Shown here: in pieces, positions 7,271-15,918 of the stretch
How the letters are laid out: each line of letters begins with the position of its first letter
Numbering within the stretch: position 1 is the stretch's first letter
From: Gammaproteobacteria bacterium UBA6968
GTDB taxonomy: Bacteria > Pseudomonadota > Gammaproteobacteria > Pseudomonadales > Azotimanducaceae
DNA length: 44,121 nucleotides
Direction of reading: 5' to 3'
Assembly (NCBI GenBank): GCA_002450255.1
Contig: DJYW01000146.1
Coordinates: 5,265-49,385, forward strand
Translations under genes and position numbers: made by a program
Notes under the pieces: generated by a model
Databases searched by the model: none
What the model saw: the letters and a program-made list of their open reading frames with translations, nothing else
Told to the model about the DNA's origin: nothing

Positions 7271-8887
7271 ATGCATTCGTTAGAAAAGAAATTAATTAAG
7301 ACAGAGCTTAAGCAACGGGGTGAGGAGGGCTGTGACATTACTGAGATCTCCGCACGCGTCGCCGACGCGATCGAAGCGAACGCATCAGATGAAAACTTCC
7401 GCAACCTCTACGACGAACTTCTGGCGCTGCCAGTAGCAACCACGTTCCCCTATACCGAACCTTCAGCGCTGGCAGATATTCAAGCCGATCGCCCCGCAGC
7501 AACTGATCCTGCAATACACTGGGACGATGCGCGGATCGCCGAGCAAATTTATGGCGGCTGGTTGGGCAGAGCCGCGGGTTGCTGCCTTGGTAAACCCGTC
7601 GAAGGCTGGAAAAAAGCGCGAATCGAAGATTACCTCGCGGGCATCGACGCCTTGCCGCTCGATAACTACATTCCGTTCTCGGAGAAAATGATCTCTAAAA
7701 CGCTGAAACCCAGCACATTGGGCAATATTCAGTGTATGGATCGCGATGACGACATGGACTTTACTGTGCTGGGCCTGTTGGCGTTAGAACGCAAGGGTGC
7801 GGCAACAACGCCGCGCAGCATTGCCAATACCTGGGTTTCGCAAATGCCTTTCGGCCTCACGTATACAGCCGAAGGCGTCGCCTACCGCAACTTCGCGTTA
7901 AGCATTTGGCCACCTTACTCGGCAATGTTTCGCAATCCTTTTAGAGAATGGATCGGCGCTCAAATCCGCGCCGATGTATTTGGCTACGTCATGCCCGGGC
8001 GTCCGCAACAAGCAGCGGATTTGGCGTTCCGCGACGCTTGCATTTCCCACGACAAAAACGGGATTTACGGCGAGATGTTTGTCGCCGCAATGGTCGCAGC
8101 CGCTTTCGTCACAACCGATGCCGAGGGTATTGTAACCGCCGGATTAAACGCGATCCCCTCCAAGAGTCGACTTGCCGAAGCCATCCGCGATACCCAAGTT
8201 TGGTGTGCCGAAGAACTCACTGGCAGCGCTACAGACTGGACAAATGTTTGGTCGAAGATTAACGACCGCTACGGGCACTATCACGGCGTCCACACCATCA
8301 ACAACGCCGCCCTCGTGGTTTTGGGGATTTATTTCGGCTGCGACGACTTCGAGCAAGGCATCGTGGTGACCACCCTCGCCGGCTGGGACACAGACTGTAA
8401 CGCCGCCACTGTCGGTTCGATTCTGGGCGTTAAGTGCGGCGCAAAAGCGCTGCCCGAAAAATGGACCGGCGTACTCAATGACCGCCTACTTTCTGCAGTT
8501 CGCGGCGAAAATGACAATAAACTGTCGGATCTCGCTGGACGCACGCTGGCCGTCGCGCAGACCATATTGCATTCGTCAGCAGAAGAAAAAGCATCCGCAA
8601 CGCTGACCGGCGAAGCTTCCGGAATTTGGGAACTGGAAACGGGTTGGGGTTCGCATCTGCTGAAACTCAGTGAAGGCACCGTTTATTTAATGGATGACCA
8701 GCTTGGTCCATTTGCTATCAATTCTAGCTCGCTGACAGATGGGGAGTTGAAATTCAGCTTCGGTATCGACAAAGGCGACTGGGACTTTTTAGTCGACTTT
8801 GAAGGCCGCCTGGACGGTGACACGATTGAAGGCTCTTATTATCCCGGCACTGTACCGGTCAAGGGCCGGCGGATGTCACACTCATAA
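7271..8887 (+). CDS. ADP-ribosylglycohydrolase-fold protein with C-terminal beta domain
   Basis: A 538-aa protein with an ADP-ribosylglycohydrolase (DraG/ARH) core. Members are Mg-dependent hydrolases of N- or O-glycosidic bonds to ADP-ribose, but many bacterial ones in catabolic clusters are uncharacterised and may act on other ribosides or glycosides. Seen: YGGWLGRAAG (94-103), the first metal cluster DRDDDMDFT (157-165), and the second GWDTDC (371-376), so both metal-binding sites are intact. Residues 1-80 form an extra helical N-terminal segment. Residues from about 449 to 538 form a separate beta-rich domain with alternating WELETGWGSHLL and DFEGRLDGDTIEGSYY patterns. The ribosome binding site is weak. 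The gene stands 190 nt before the dehydratase-SDR-kelch run and may be in the same unit. Confidence 0.85.
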   Translation: MHSLEKKLIKTELKQRGEEGCDITEISARVADAIEANASDENFRNLYDELLALPVATTFPYTEPSALADIQADRPAATDPAIHWDDARIAEQIYGGWLGRAAGCCLGKPVEGWKKARIEDYLAGIDALPLDNYIPFSEKMISKTLKPSTLGNIQCMDRDDDMDFTVLGLLALERKGAATTPRSIANTWVSQMPFGLTYTAEGVAYRNFALSIWPPYSAMFRNPFREWIGAQIRADVFGYVMPGRPQQAADLAFRDACISHDKNGIYGEMFVAAMVAAAFVTTDAEGIVTAGLNAIPSKSRLAEAIRDTQVWCAEELTGSATDWTNVWSKINDRYGHYHGVHTINNAALVVLGIYFGCDDFEQGIVVTTLAGWDTDCNAATVGSILGVKCGAKALPEKWTGVLNDRLLSAVRGENDNKLSDLAGRTLAVAQTILHSSAEEKASATLTGEASGIWELETGWGSHLLKLSEGTVYLMDDQLGPFAINSSSLTDGELKFSFGIDKGDWDFLVDFEGRLDGDTIEGSYYPGTVPVKGRRMSHS

Positions 8888-9047
8888 CGTTAGATTACGG
8901 AACGAAAAGCATCGACCAGCAACAGCTGTAAAACAGCAGCCGCTTTGCATTAGCAAGCGAAATGCGGATAACGAGACACGGCATAGAAGTGGCTACAGCG
9001 GCGATAAGTATGCCAATCGCGGCAACCGGATAACCCGTTTTAAAATC

Positions 9048-9060
9048 GTCTTAACAAGAC
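9048..9060. promoter_or_regulatory. Small palindrome before the dehydratase gene
   Basis: GTCTT-AAC-AAGAC forms a perfect 5-bp inverted repeat, 19 nt upstream of the ATG at 9079 and just before the AGGAG ribosome binding site. It could be an operator half-site pair or a leader hairpin. No regulator gene lies nearby. Confidence 0.25.
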
Positions 9061-9078
9061 TTAGCAAAGGAGTTTGCG

Positions 9079-10188
9079 ATGAAGATTACTGACGTCAAAG
9101 TCACGGTATGGGCATGGAATGACATACCGCCAACTCGATACACCCTAAATGTAAAAAGCTCTGGCACTCGTTCCACCCATATGGCGCTGGTAAAAATCAT
9201 CACCGATGAAGGTATCGAAGGGCACGCCTTTCTCGGCAACGCTCTTAGCTCTCTGGGTAATGACGCGCAACTGATCGTCGACCGGTTCAAGCCAATGCTG
9301 GTCGGACAGGATCCGTTCGCGAGAGAAAAGATTTACCAACGCATGTCGACCTGGGCTATGGGACCTGTTCTGCGGGTCGTCGGCGCAATCGACGTAGCGC
9401 TATGGGATCTGGCCGGCAAAGCTGCAGGCATTCCCATTCATAAATTAATGGGTTCCTATCGCAGCAGCGTACCGGCATACGCCAGCTCCGCCGTATTCGA
9501 AAACACCGAAGAATATGCCGAGGAAGCGGTGCGCTACAAAGAAGCAGGCTGGACCGCCTATAAAATTCATCCCCCGGCCATTGCGGCTTGGGACATTAAA
9601 ATCTGCGAAGCCGTTCGGCGCGCGGTGGGTGATGACTACCGCATCATGTTGGATTCCACTTGGTCTTACGACTATCCGGATGCGTTGCGCGTTGGTCGGG
9701 CAGCTGAAGCACTCAACTTTTACTGGTATGAAGACCCGCTCGCCTACGACGATTTGTACGGCTATATGAAGCTTAAGCAGGATCTGCGTATTCCCATCAT
9801 GGCGACAGAAATGCCAAATACCGGCCCCACTGCCTACGCGCCCTGGATCATGCAGAAAGCCACCGACTATCTGCGCGGTGACGTCGCGATTAAAGGCGGC
9901 CTGACCTCGTGCCTAAAGACCGCCCATACCGCGGAAACCTTTCAAATGAACTATGAAGTTCATCATGGCGGCAATTCACTCAACAACGTTGCCAATCTGC
10001 ACTTAATCATGGCAGTTAAGAACTGCGAGTACTTCGAAGTTCTGCTGCCCGATGAAGTGCAAAAGCATGGCTTGGTACAGGATATCGAAGTAGATAAAAA
10101 TGGCATGGTACACGCTCACCAGGGACCTGGCTTGGGTGCGGAAATCGACTTCGATCTGATCGAACACAACAAAGTAGCGGATCTATAA
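9079..10188 (+). CDS. Mandelate racemase/enolase superfamily protein (putative sugar-acid dehydratase)
   Basis: A 369-aa enolase-superfamily enzyme of standard length. These enzymes abstract the proton alpha to a carboxylate and either racemise or dehydrate an acid sugar. Seen: K162-I-H164 at the end of the second barrel strand, metal ligands D192 (MLDSTW), E218 (YEDP) and E244 (ATEM), then D268 with GG (DVAIKGGLTS) and H295/H296 (VHHGG). The Lys plus His/Asp dyad matches the mandelate racemase subgroup, except that the KxK motif reads KxH. Dehydration of a sugar acid is the likelier role. AGGAG precedes the ATG at good spacing. The SDR follows after 13 nt and the kelch gene after that, forming one operon. 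Exact substrate unknown. Confidence 0.9.
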   Translation: MKITDVKVTVWAWNDIPPTRYTLNVKSSGTRSTHMALVKIITDEGIEGHAFLGNALSSLGNDAQLIVDRFKPMLVGQDPFAREKIYQRMSTWAMGPVLRVVGAIDVALWDLAGKAAGIPIHKLMGSYRSSVPAYASSAVFENTEEYAEEAVRYKEAGWTAYKIHPPAIAAWDIKICEAVRRAVGDDYRIMLDSTWSYDYPDALRVGRAAEALNFYWYEDPLAYDDLYGYMKLKQDLRIPIMATEMPNTGPTAYAPWIMQKATDYLRGDVAIKGGLTSCLKTAHTAETFQMNYEVHHGGNSLNNVANLHLIMAVKNCEYFEVLLPDEVQKHGLVQDIEVDKNGMVHAHQGPGLGAEIDFDLIEHNKVADL

Positions 10189-10201
10189 TTTAAGAATAAC
10201 G

Positions 10202-11011
10202 ATGCAAGACTTTAACGAACAAACCGTTTTTATCACCGGTGGCGGTAGCGGAGTCGGCTTGGGTATAGCGAAAGCATTTGCCAAAGAAGGCGCAAACATT
10301 GTCATAGCCGATATTCAAACGGACCGCCTGCAAGATGCAGAACAACAGCTACGCAAGCTTACCGATGCCGTGCTAGCGATTGAGGTCGACACCACTGATA
10401 TGGCTGCATTAAAGCTCGCCGCAGCGCAAATTGAAGCCACTTTCAGCCCGGTCAGCGTGCTGTGTAACAATGCCGGCATAGGCGGCGGCGGCAAAGTGCT
10501 GGAAACGCCGGAGGAAAAATGGCGGCGTGTGACCGAGGTTAACTTGTGGGGGCCTCTGAACGGCGTGCGGGTTTTTATGCCCGGAATGCTCGAGCGCGAC
10601 ACACCGGGACATATCGTTAATACGGCATCGTTCAGCGGCATTCAAGGCCATCATTCCCAAGGTGCTTATGGCACGAGCAAATTCGCTGCGGTGGGCTTTA
10701 CAGAATTTCTCCGCAACGATCTTGAAGGCACCAACCTATCGGCTTCTGTGCTGTGCCCGCACGTCGTGGATACGCCGATTTTTTATCCGGACTTAAAACC
10801 AACTGAAACCCGCGAGATTCAGGCGCGCCGCGAGAAAATGCCTTGGCTGAAAGAAATTGCGGTCTCACCGGACACCGTTGGCGAGCAAGTAGTAGCCGGC
10901 ATTCGCAATGATGAGTTGTATATTTTCTGCGACGGCACAGATTCTAGAGTTATGTTGGAAACTCGGTGCAACGACCTAACTGCGGCAATGAATCGACAAT
11001 TTCCAAAGTAA
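10202..11011 (+). CDS. SDR family NAD(P)-dependent oxidoreductase
   Basis: A 269-aa classical short-chain dehydrogenase. Seen: the TGGGSGVGLG dinucleotide motif near residue 11, D in VIADIQ after the second strand (suggesting NAD preference), NNAGIGGGG near 90, Ser in NTASFSG and the YGTSK active-site pair near 155. The C-terminus (EIAVSPDTVGEQVVAGIRNDELYIFC) resembles the SDR subgroup that lacks the VDGG ending. It is 13 nt behind the enolase-superfamily gene and 36 nt before the kelch gene, so it probably oxidises or reduces a hydroxyl of the same sugar acid. The ribosome binding site is weak, consistent with translational coupling. Substrate inferred from context only. Confidence 0.9.
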   Translation: MQDFNEQTVFITGGGSGVGLGIAKAFAKEGANIVIADIQTDRLQDAEQQLRKLTDAVLAIEVDTTDMAALKLAAAQIEATFSPVSVLCNNAGIGGGGKVLETPEEKWRRVTEVNLWGPLNGVRVFMPGMLERDTPGHIVNTASFSGIQGHHSQGAYGTSKFAAVGFTEFLRNDLEGTNLSASVLCPHVVDTPIFYPDLKPTETREIQARREKMPWLKEIAVSPDTVGEQVVAGIRNDELYIFCDGTDSRVMLETRCNDLTAAMNRQFPK

Positions 11012-11047
11012 TTAAGAGACAAAACTCGCTTTATTGGGAGAATAACC

Positions 11048-12025
11048 ATGCACGACGCAACGCATACATTTAACTGGCAGCAGCTTCCAGATATGCCTGC
11101 CGCAAAGTGGGAACCCGCAAGCCTTCTCATCGACGGTTGTCTCTACGTACTCGGCGGCTACGAAAACTACATCATGTCGAGCAGAAGACTAGACGTCTTT
11201 GATCCAGAGAACGGGACCTGGACACAGCTGCAGGATTTACCTAGCGCGCTGTCGCACGTCAATCTGGTTGCTGGTGAATCCGGATTTTGGTTCGCCGGCG
11301 GCATGAAAGACAAGGTGCACCCCGGCAAAGATCATATTATCGCTGAGGTTTGGCACTACAACATCGAACTCGACCGCTACACTGCTGCGCCATTATTACC
11401 CGGGCCGCGCGCTGGTGGCGGTCTGGCACGGCTTGGTGACAACCTGCATTACGTTTCCGGATTGATGGCAGATCGGGACACCGATTCGCCAGACCACTGG
11501 ATTCTGGATCTCGCAGCATGGCGGGAAGGCAAGCGAGTCGATTGGGTTGCGGTAGCGCCCCTGCCGATCGCTCGCAATCAGCTTTCAGTTGCCGTGCTAA
11601 ACGACGAGATTTACGTCATCGGTGGGCAGTTCAATCACGACTCGCAACAACTCGATCAAACTAACGTTGATATCTACAGCCCAACAACTGATTCATGGCG
11701 CACAGGACCATCATTGCCGTATGGTCATTCACACTCGGAAGGCGCCACCTTTGTCCACAACGATCAAATCTGGATGATCGGCGGGCACCACACGCCCGCG
11801 GGTGAAAAGAAAAGTTTTTGCGGCGATGTCTTAACGCTAAAAGCCGGCGGTGCATGGGAGCTTCAGAGTAAATTACCTAAACCCATTTCTTCTCCTGCTG
11901 CGTCAATCGTCAATAACCACCTCTACGTAGCGGGTGGCTGGGATGGGCGTCGCGAAAGCGAAACAGAAAAATGGCTGTCGTCGCCCGAAGTCTGGGTGGC
12001 TGACATCGAAGCTCACTGTGACTAA
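11048..12025 (+). CDS. Kelch-repeat protein (NanM-like beta-propeller)
   Basis: A 325-aa six-bladed kelch beta-propeller. Repeats are visible as paired Gly and spaced Tyr/Trp: YVLGGYENY near 34, WFAGGM near 80, HYVSGLM near 136, YVIGGQF near 181, WMIGGHH near 238 and YVAGGWDG near 295. Each is followed by a (Y/F)(D/S)P...W segment. There is no signal peptide, so it is cytoplasmic, unlike the periplasmic sialate mutarotase NanM. Kelch proteins in sugar clusters often epimerise anomers or bind sugars. Here it is the third gene of the dehydratase-SDR run, with a GGGAG ribosome binding site. An enzymatic role as mutarotase is an inference; a structural binding role is possible. Confidence 0.85.
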   Translation: MHDATHTFNWQQLPDMPAAKWEPASLLIDGCLYVLGGYENYIMSSRRLDVFDPENGTWTQLQDLPSALSHVNLVAGESGFWFAGGMKDKVHPGKDHIIAEVWHYNIELDRYTAAPLLPGPRAGGGLARLGDNLHYVSGLMADRDTDSPDHWILDLAAWREGKRVDWVAVAPLPIARNQLSVAVLNDEIYVIGGQFNHDSQQLDQTNVDIYSPTTDSWRTGPSLPYGHSHSEGATFVHNDQIWMIGGHHTPAGEKKSFCGDVLTLKAGGAWELQSKLPKPISSPAASIVNNHLYVAGGWDGRRESETEKWLSSPEVWVADIEAHCD

Positions 12026-12115
12026 GCGACCCAGGCAAATACCGCAGACAAACCGCGCCGCGTGACAATAGCGATCATCCTAGCTGCTGCTAACGCCGCC
12101 GGCGTCTCAACACCG

Positions 12116-12128
12116 TGCCGTAACGGCA
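12116..12128. promoter_or_regulatory. Palindrome upstream of the esterase gene
   Basis: TGCCGT-A-ACGGCA is a perfect 6-bp inverted repeat with a single central base, 35 nt before the ATG at 12163. It has the size and symmetry of an operator for a dimeric repressor, but it could be chance. Confidence 0.25.
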
Positions 12129-12162
12129 GGTGAATCGGTCTGGGTGGCCAGGAAAACGAAGT

Positions 12163-13077
12163 ATGCAGCGCTACCTCAAAATTGCCGGTCTTACGCTGGG
12201 CGGCATTCTCATCGTCAGCACCGTAGCCTATCAGTTGTATTGGTACTGGGTTATGGAAAAGTATGGCCAGCATCTGCCTCGCATCGACATCACCGTCGCG
12301 ACTGTCGATCGCGAGTACTACCTGTTCACGCCCAGCGAAAACACTGATAAAACCATGCCCCTCGTCTTTTTGCTCAATGGCGGAGACGCCGGTCATTGGC
12401 GATTTCCGGAGCAATTTGCATGGGAAGAACTGGCCGCAGAAGCCGGCATAATCATCGCAGTGCCAGTCGGCAAACGGGCACCCAACAACGAAGGTGCCTG
12501 GCAACTCGACACCACTGCAAACGCCTACCAGGACATTCGGTATCTGACTCACATCATCGAAGATATTTCCGCTCGACACAGTGTAGATCCCCACCGGCTA
12601 TATGCCGTCGGTTACTCGCTAGGCTCTATGTTTACCTACGAGATAGCCTGCCAACTAAGCCATCGTTTCGCCGCTATCGCCTCATACGCCGGGACCATGC
12701 CAGTACAGCCAAAAGCCTGCGATCCCCAGCACCATGTCCCAATCATGCACGTTCATGGGGCCAACGACGCCATCATCGCCTACACCAAGCAGTGGGATTG
12801 GAAAAACTGGCCGACCGTAGGCACCATGCGCGACATACCAAGCTTGATAGAATTCTGGCGCAAGCGATATCGGTGCAAGGCCGCCTCTACCGCCGCATCA
12901 GCTAACGAGATACATTCGACCTATACTGCGTGTGACCAGGATGCGACAGTTGAACACTATCGACTTGCAGAAGGGACGCATGAATGGCCAGCAACCCTTG
13001 GTGGCCAGCCAACTTACCAAACCATTTGGGCTTTTCTCGCCAGGCATAGCTCGCCAGCGCCAACACACACCTATTAA
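12163..13077 (+). CDS. Membrane-anchored PHB depolymerase/feruloyl esterase-like hydrolase
   Basis: A 304-aa alpha/beta hydrolase of the esterase-PHB/LpqC type, with an N-terminal membrane helix (about residues 6-28, IAGLTLGGILIVSTVAYQLYWYWV) that probably anchors it facing the periplasm. Seen: a GG oxyanion segment (FLLNGGDAGHWRF), a nucleophile elbow GYSLGS near residue 150, an acid in HGANDAI and His in THEWP near the end, plus four or more Cys that could form disulfides. I start at the ATG at 12163, preceded by AGGA, and not at the in-frame GTG at 12130. It probably cleaves ester links of polymers or polysaccharide side chains. It follows the kelch gene by 137 nt and converges with the minus-strand PhyH gene, with only a 7-nt gap. 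Confidence 0.82.
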   Translation: MQRYLKIAGLTLGGILIVSTVAYQLYWYWVMEKYGQHLPRIDITVATVDREYYLFTPSENTDKTMPLVFLLNGGDAGHWRFPEQFAWEELAAEAGIIIAVPVGKRAPNNEGAWQLDTTANAYQDIRYLTHIIEDISARHSVDPHRLYAVGYSLGSMFTYEIACQLSHRFAAIASYAGTMPVQPKACDPQHHVPIMHVHGANDAIIAYTKQWDWKNWPTVGTMRDIPSLIEFWRKRYRCKAASTAASANEIHSTYTACDQDATVEHYRLAEGTHEWPATLGGQPTYQTIWAFLARHSSPAPTHTY

Positions 13078-13084
13078 ACCCGCC

Positions 13085-13936
13085 TTAAAATACGCCTGGC
13101 GCGGCCTGCAACTGAGACTCATCTTCCCGCAAAAGGCTGCGCAAATAGAGTGGATCTTCACTCATTGCTATCGTTTCCGCAGAGATTTGCCCTTTAAAAT
13201 CCTGGAACGGCAACATGTAGGGTCGGCAGTGCTGGCCAATCATCGTCACCCTTAAACCAGGCGTAGTTTTACGATATGAACCGTGCCATAACGCACCGTT
13301 AAATATCATTAACGACCCTTTAGGCGCCTCAACCGGAATCGCAAGCGGCAACGCTTCCCCCAACTCGGGCAAGCGTTCTTCGCGATGACTGCCGGGCACA
13401 TAAGCCAGCGCCCCGTCGTCGCGAGAGTAATCCGTTAGCGCCCAATTCATATTCGCGATATGCGGCAAGTGCCAGTTCCAAGGTGCAGGCACCGCACTCT
13501 GATCTGCATGAAAACCGGTGGTTTCCTCGCTCGGCCAAGCAGCTGGGGTTTGCCACTTAATCCATCCATCGCTCACCGCAACGCGATGCCCAACACCCAG
13601 CAAATGCGTCATTAAGGCCTTTTTTACTGGATGGGTCAGAACGTCTATAAATGCCTGATCCTCATAAATCAGATGGGAAAAAATCATATGGCCGATTTCG
13701 CTGGGCCGGCCAGTAAATGCCTTGGTCGGATTTTTGTCGAGTTCGAATTTAGTGTCAGCGCGGGCCTCAGCAACTCGCAAAATCGCGTCTCGCAGCCTAT
13801 CGACCCAGGCATCCGATAGCCTAAGGGTTTCCTGGCTGACAACAGTCAAACCGACCTCATCGAGCTCCTCGAGATGCTGGGCCAAACCGTATTCGGCAAC
13901 CACTTCACTGATATCTACTGGATCTTCAACAACCAT
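13085..13936 (-). CDS. Phytanoyl-CoA dioxygenase (PhyH) family protein
   Basis: A 283-aa Fe(II)/2-oxoglutarate oxygenase with a complete facial triad: H143-A-D145 (GFHADQSA) and H218 (ALWHGS), and R229 eleven residues later for 2-oxoglutarate. The family segment DGALAYVPGSH is at 174-184. These enzymes hydroxylate lipids, amino acids or natural products in the cytoplasm. It is the last gene of a tight minus-strand unit (phosphoesterase, ABC A, ABC B, PhyH): its ATG lies 8 nt after the ABC B stop codon, with AAGG upstream. That placement suggests it oxidises the molecule handled by the exporter, an inference from context. It differs from the PhyH at 1758 by having the full HxD motif. Confidence 0.88.
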   Translation of the reverse strand: MVVEDPVDISEVVAEYGLAQHLEELDEVGLTVVSQETLRLSDAWVDRLRDAILRVAEARADTKFELDKNPTKAFTGRPSEIGHMIFSHLIYEDQAFIDVLTHPVKKALMTHLLGVGHRVAVSDGWIKWQTPAAWPSEETTGFHADQSAVPAPWNWHLPHIANMNWALTDYSRDDGALAYVPGSHREERLPELGEALPLAIPVEAPKGSLMIFNGALWHGSYRKTTPGLRVTMIGQHCRPYMLPFQDFKGQISAETIAMSEDPLYLRSLLREDESQLQAAPGVF

Positions 13937-13944
13937 AGTCTGCC

Positions 13945-15918
13945 TTATCCGTTCTGTAATTCTACGAATCTTCGATATGCACTCGACGGGTCCGCCATGA
14001 GGGTTGCATGGTTACCCACATCGCGAATTCGCCCTTGCTCTAAAAAGATAATGCGGTCCGCTTCACGAATCGTCGATAGACGGTGAGCAATCACGACCAC
14101 AAGGCGGCCCTTCGCGGCATTACGCAGCGCGTCTACCAAAGCATTCTCAGTTTTGGGGTCAAGCGCAGCGGTTGGCTCATCGAGTACCAAAATCGGGGTT
14201 TGGCGCACAATGCCTCGCGCGATAGAAAGACGCTGTTTTTGCCCTACTGACAACGTATCGCCGCCTTTGCCAATAACGGTATCAATACCGTCCGGCAGCT
14301 GTTCGATGAAATCCATGGCACCAGCAACTCGACAGGCTTCCAACATTTGCGCCGTCGTCGCTTCGGGGTTTGCCAGCAACAGATTATCGCGAATGCTTTC
14401 CGACAGAAGCATGTGCTCTTGAAAAACATAGGTAACTTGCTTACGAATTTCATCAACGCCAACATCTGCCAAATCTATGTCATCGAAACTGATTCGCCCC
14501 GTCTCGGGCTTGATATATCCCGGCAAAAGGTAAGCAAGCGTCGTCTTGCCCGCACCGGTGGGACCGACAATCGCGACAAGTTCACCCAACGGCAGAGACA
14601 GGCTGACGTTGTTAAGCACCTGCCTGCCATCTGGATATGCATAGCTAACATCTGCCAGCTCGACGCTGTTCTTAATAGGCGGCAAAGGTGCCGATTGGCT
14701 GTCCAGCTCTGAGGTGTAGTCAATAAAGAAAAACACCCGGCGTACCGCTGCAACGTTGCGCTGCAAGTCAATCCAATACTTACCCGCTAGTCGCGCATTG
14801 GTGCCTAACACAAAGAAAAAGCCTGTTAATACCGCGAAATCTCCGGGGGACAAACTCTCAGCGATGATTTTGTCGGTAGTGAGAATAAACGCCATTCCCA
14901 GCGCGATAATGAGCGCAGCGTAGGACAAACCGATGGCGGCCAGATCTACCAGGAAGGTGTAGCGATGTCTTTTAAACGACTCCTCACTCTTGTTGGCGAA
15001 GCTATCCGATTCAACCTGGGAGCCGCCTAAAGACTGCACCGCACTGATATTGTCTACACTTTGCTCCATCTGATTCGTCGTAGATGCGCCCGCGGCACGG
15101 CTTGCCTGATTCACGCGGCGCGCGATCCCCGACAGCGGTGCGGTCAGGATAAGGGTCATGGGCATTAACCCCGCGGCTAACCAAACGATCTCTGGCGCGA
15201 TAGCGCCATAACTGTACTGCATCATCCACAGCGACAGAACCGCACTAAAAAGCAACAAAAACGGCGCTACCGTGAGTTTGTAACAGATTTCCGGCAGCAT
15301 CGGCGCGTCGTACATGACGCGATACACAGAGTCTCCAATACGTTGATCGTCCAAGGTCGTCATCTCCAGCCGAGTTAATCGGCCCATCAAACTGGTACGC
15401 AAACTATTAGCCAGTCTTTGCGTCATGCGAATGGTGAGCAGGGTCTCTAACAGTCCCCATATGCCACTTGTCTGGCTGCCGCCCGTGGACAGGGCTTGCT
15501 CCGCTTGGGTAGCCGCATCATGCCCTGCGGGTAACCCATCTCTTTCAGTTTGAATGCTGGGCATCGCGCGCATCCCGAAGAACACCAGCAAAGTCAAAAA
15601 TAAAATCGTTATTGAAACCATGATTTCGGTCGGGGCCATGTCGTCGATCAAATTCATAAAGGGATCGAGAAACGGCGGAAAGCGAACAGCCGAATCAACG
15701 GGCTGCTGTAAAATTACCTGGTCCACGACGATCTTCAGCAACCAAGGCAAAATGATAGCTGGCAACACCGCTACCGTTGCGAACACAAATTTGTAGGCGA
15801 AGAGTTTTTTGACCTTAGTCAGCAGACCCATAGAGCGACCGATCATAGCTAACGTTTCTCTCAATGTTAGCTCGGTATCGACATCGATCCGGTCATCATA
15901 GCGTGTCGACTTACTCAC
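13945..15918 (-). CDS. ABC exporter half-transporter, B-type subunit (pair 1)
   Basis: A 657-aa TMD-NBD half exporter. Seen: TM1 near 41-62 followed by LKIVVDQVIL, a split TM2 region with an extra hydrophilic stretch (117-152) carrying GHDAATQAE (132-140), then Walker A GPTGAGKTT (452-460), Q-loop Q500, signature LSVGQ (556-560), Walker B with D580-E581 and H-loop H612. All catalytic residues are present; the signature differs from LSGGQ. I start at the GTG at 15918, which overlaps the A-subunit stop by 8 nt, because the longer frame from 15981 would be buried in that gene and add no family sequence. An in-frame GTG at 15927 is also possible. It presumably forms a heterodimer with the A half and is paralogous to the protein at 38057. 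Substrate unknown. Confidence 0.88.
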   Translation of the reverse strand: MSKSTRYDDRIDVDTELTLRETLAMIGRSMGLLTKVKKLFAYKFVFATVAVLPAIILPWLLKIVVDQVILQQPVDSAVRFPPFLDPFMNLIDDMAPTEIMVSITILFLTLLVFFGMRAMPSIQTERDGLPAGHDAATQAEQALSTGGSQTSGIWGLLETLLTIRMTQRLANSLRTSLMGRLTRLEMTTLDDQRIGDSVYRVMYDAPMLPEICYKLTVAPFLLLFSAVLSLWMMQYSYGAIAPEIVWLAAGLMPMTLILTAPLSGIARRVNQASRAAGASTTNQMEQSVDNISAVQSLGGSQVESDSFANKSEESFKRHRYTFLVDLAAIGLSYAALIIALGMAFILTTDKIIAESLSPGDFAVLTGFFFVLGTNARLAGKYWIDLQRNVAAVRRVFFFIDYTSELDSQSAPLPPIKNSVELADVSYAYPDGRQVLNNVSLSLPLGELVAIVGPTGAGKTTLAYLLPGYIKPETGRISFDDIDLADVGVDEIRKQVTYVFQEHMLLSESIRDNLLLANPEATTAQMLEACRVAGAMDFIEQLPDGIDTVIGKGGDTLSVGQKQRLSIARGIVRQTPILVLDEPTAALDPKTENALVDALRNAAKGRLVVVIAHRLSTIREADRIIFLEQGRIRDVGNHATLMADPSSAYRRFVELQNG

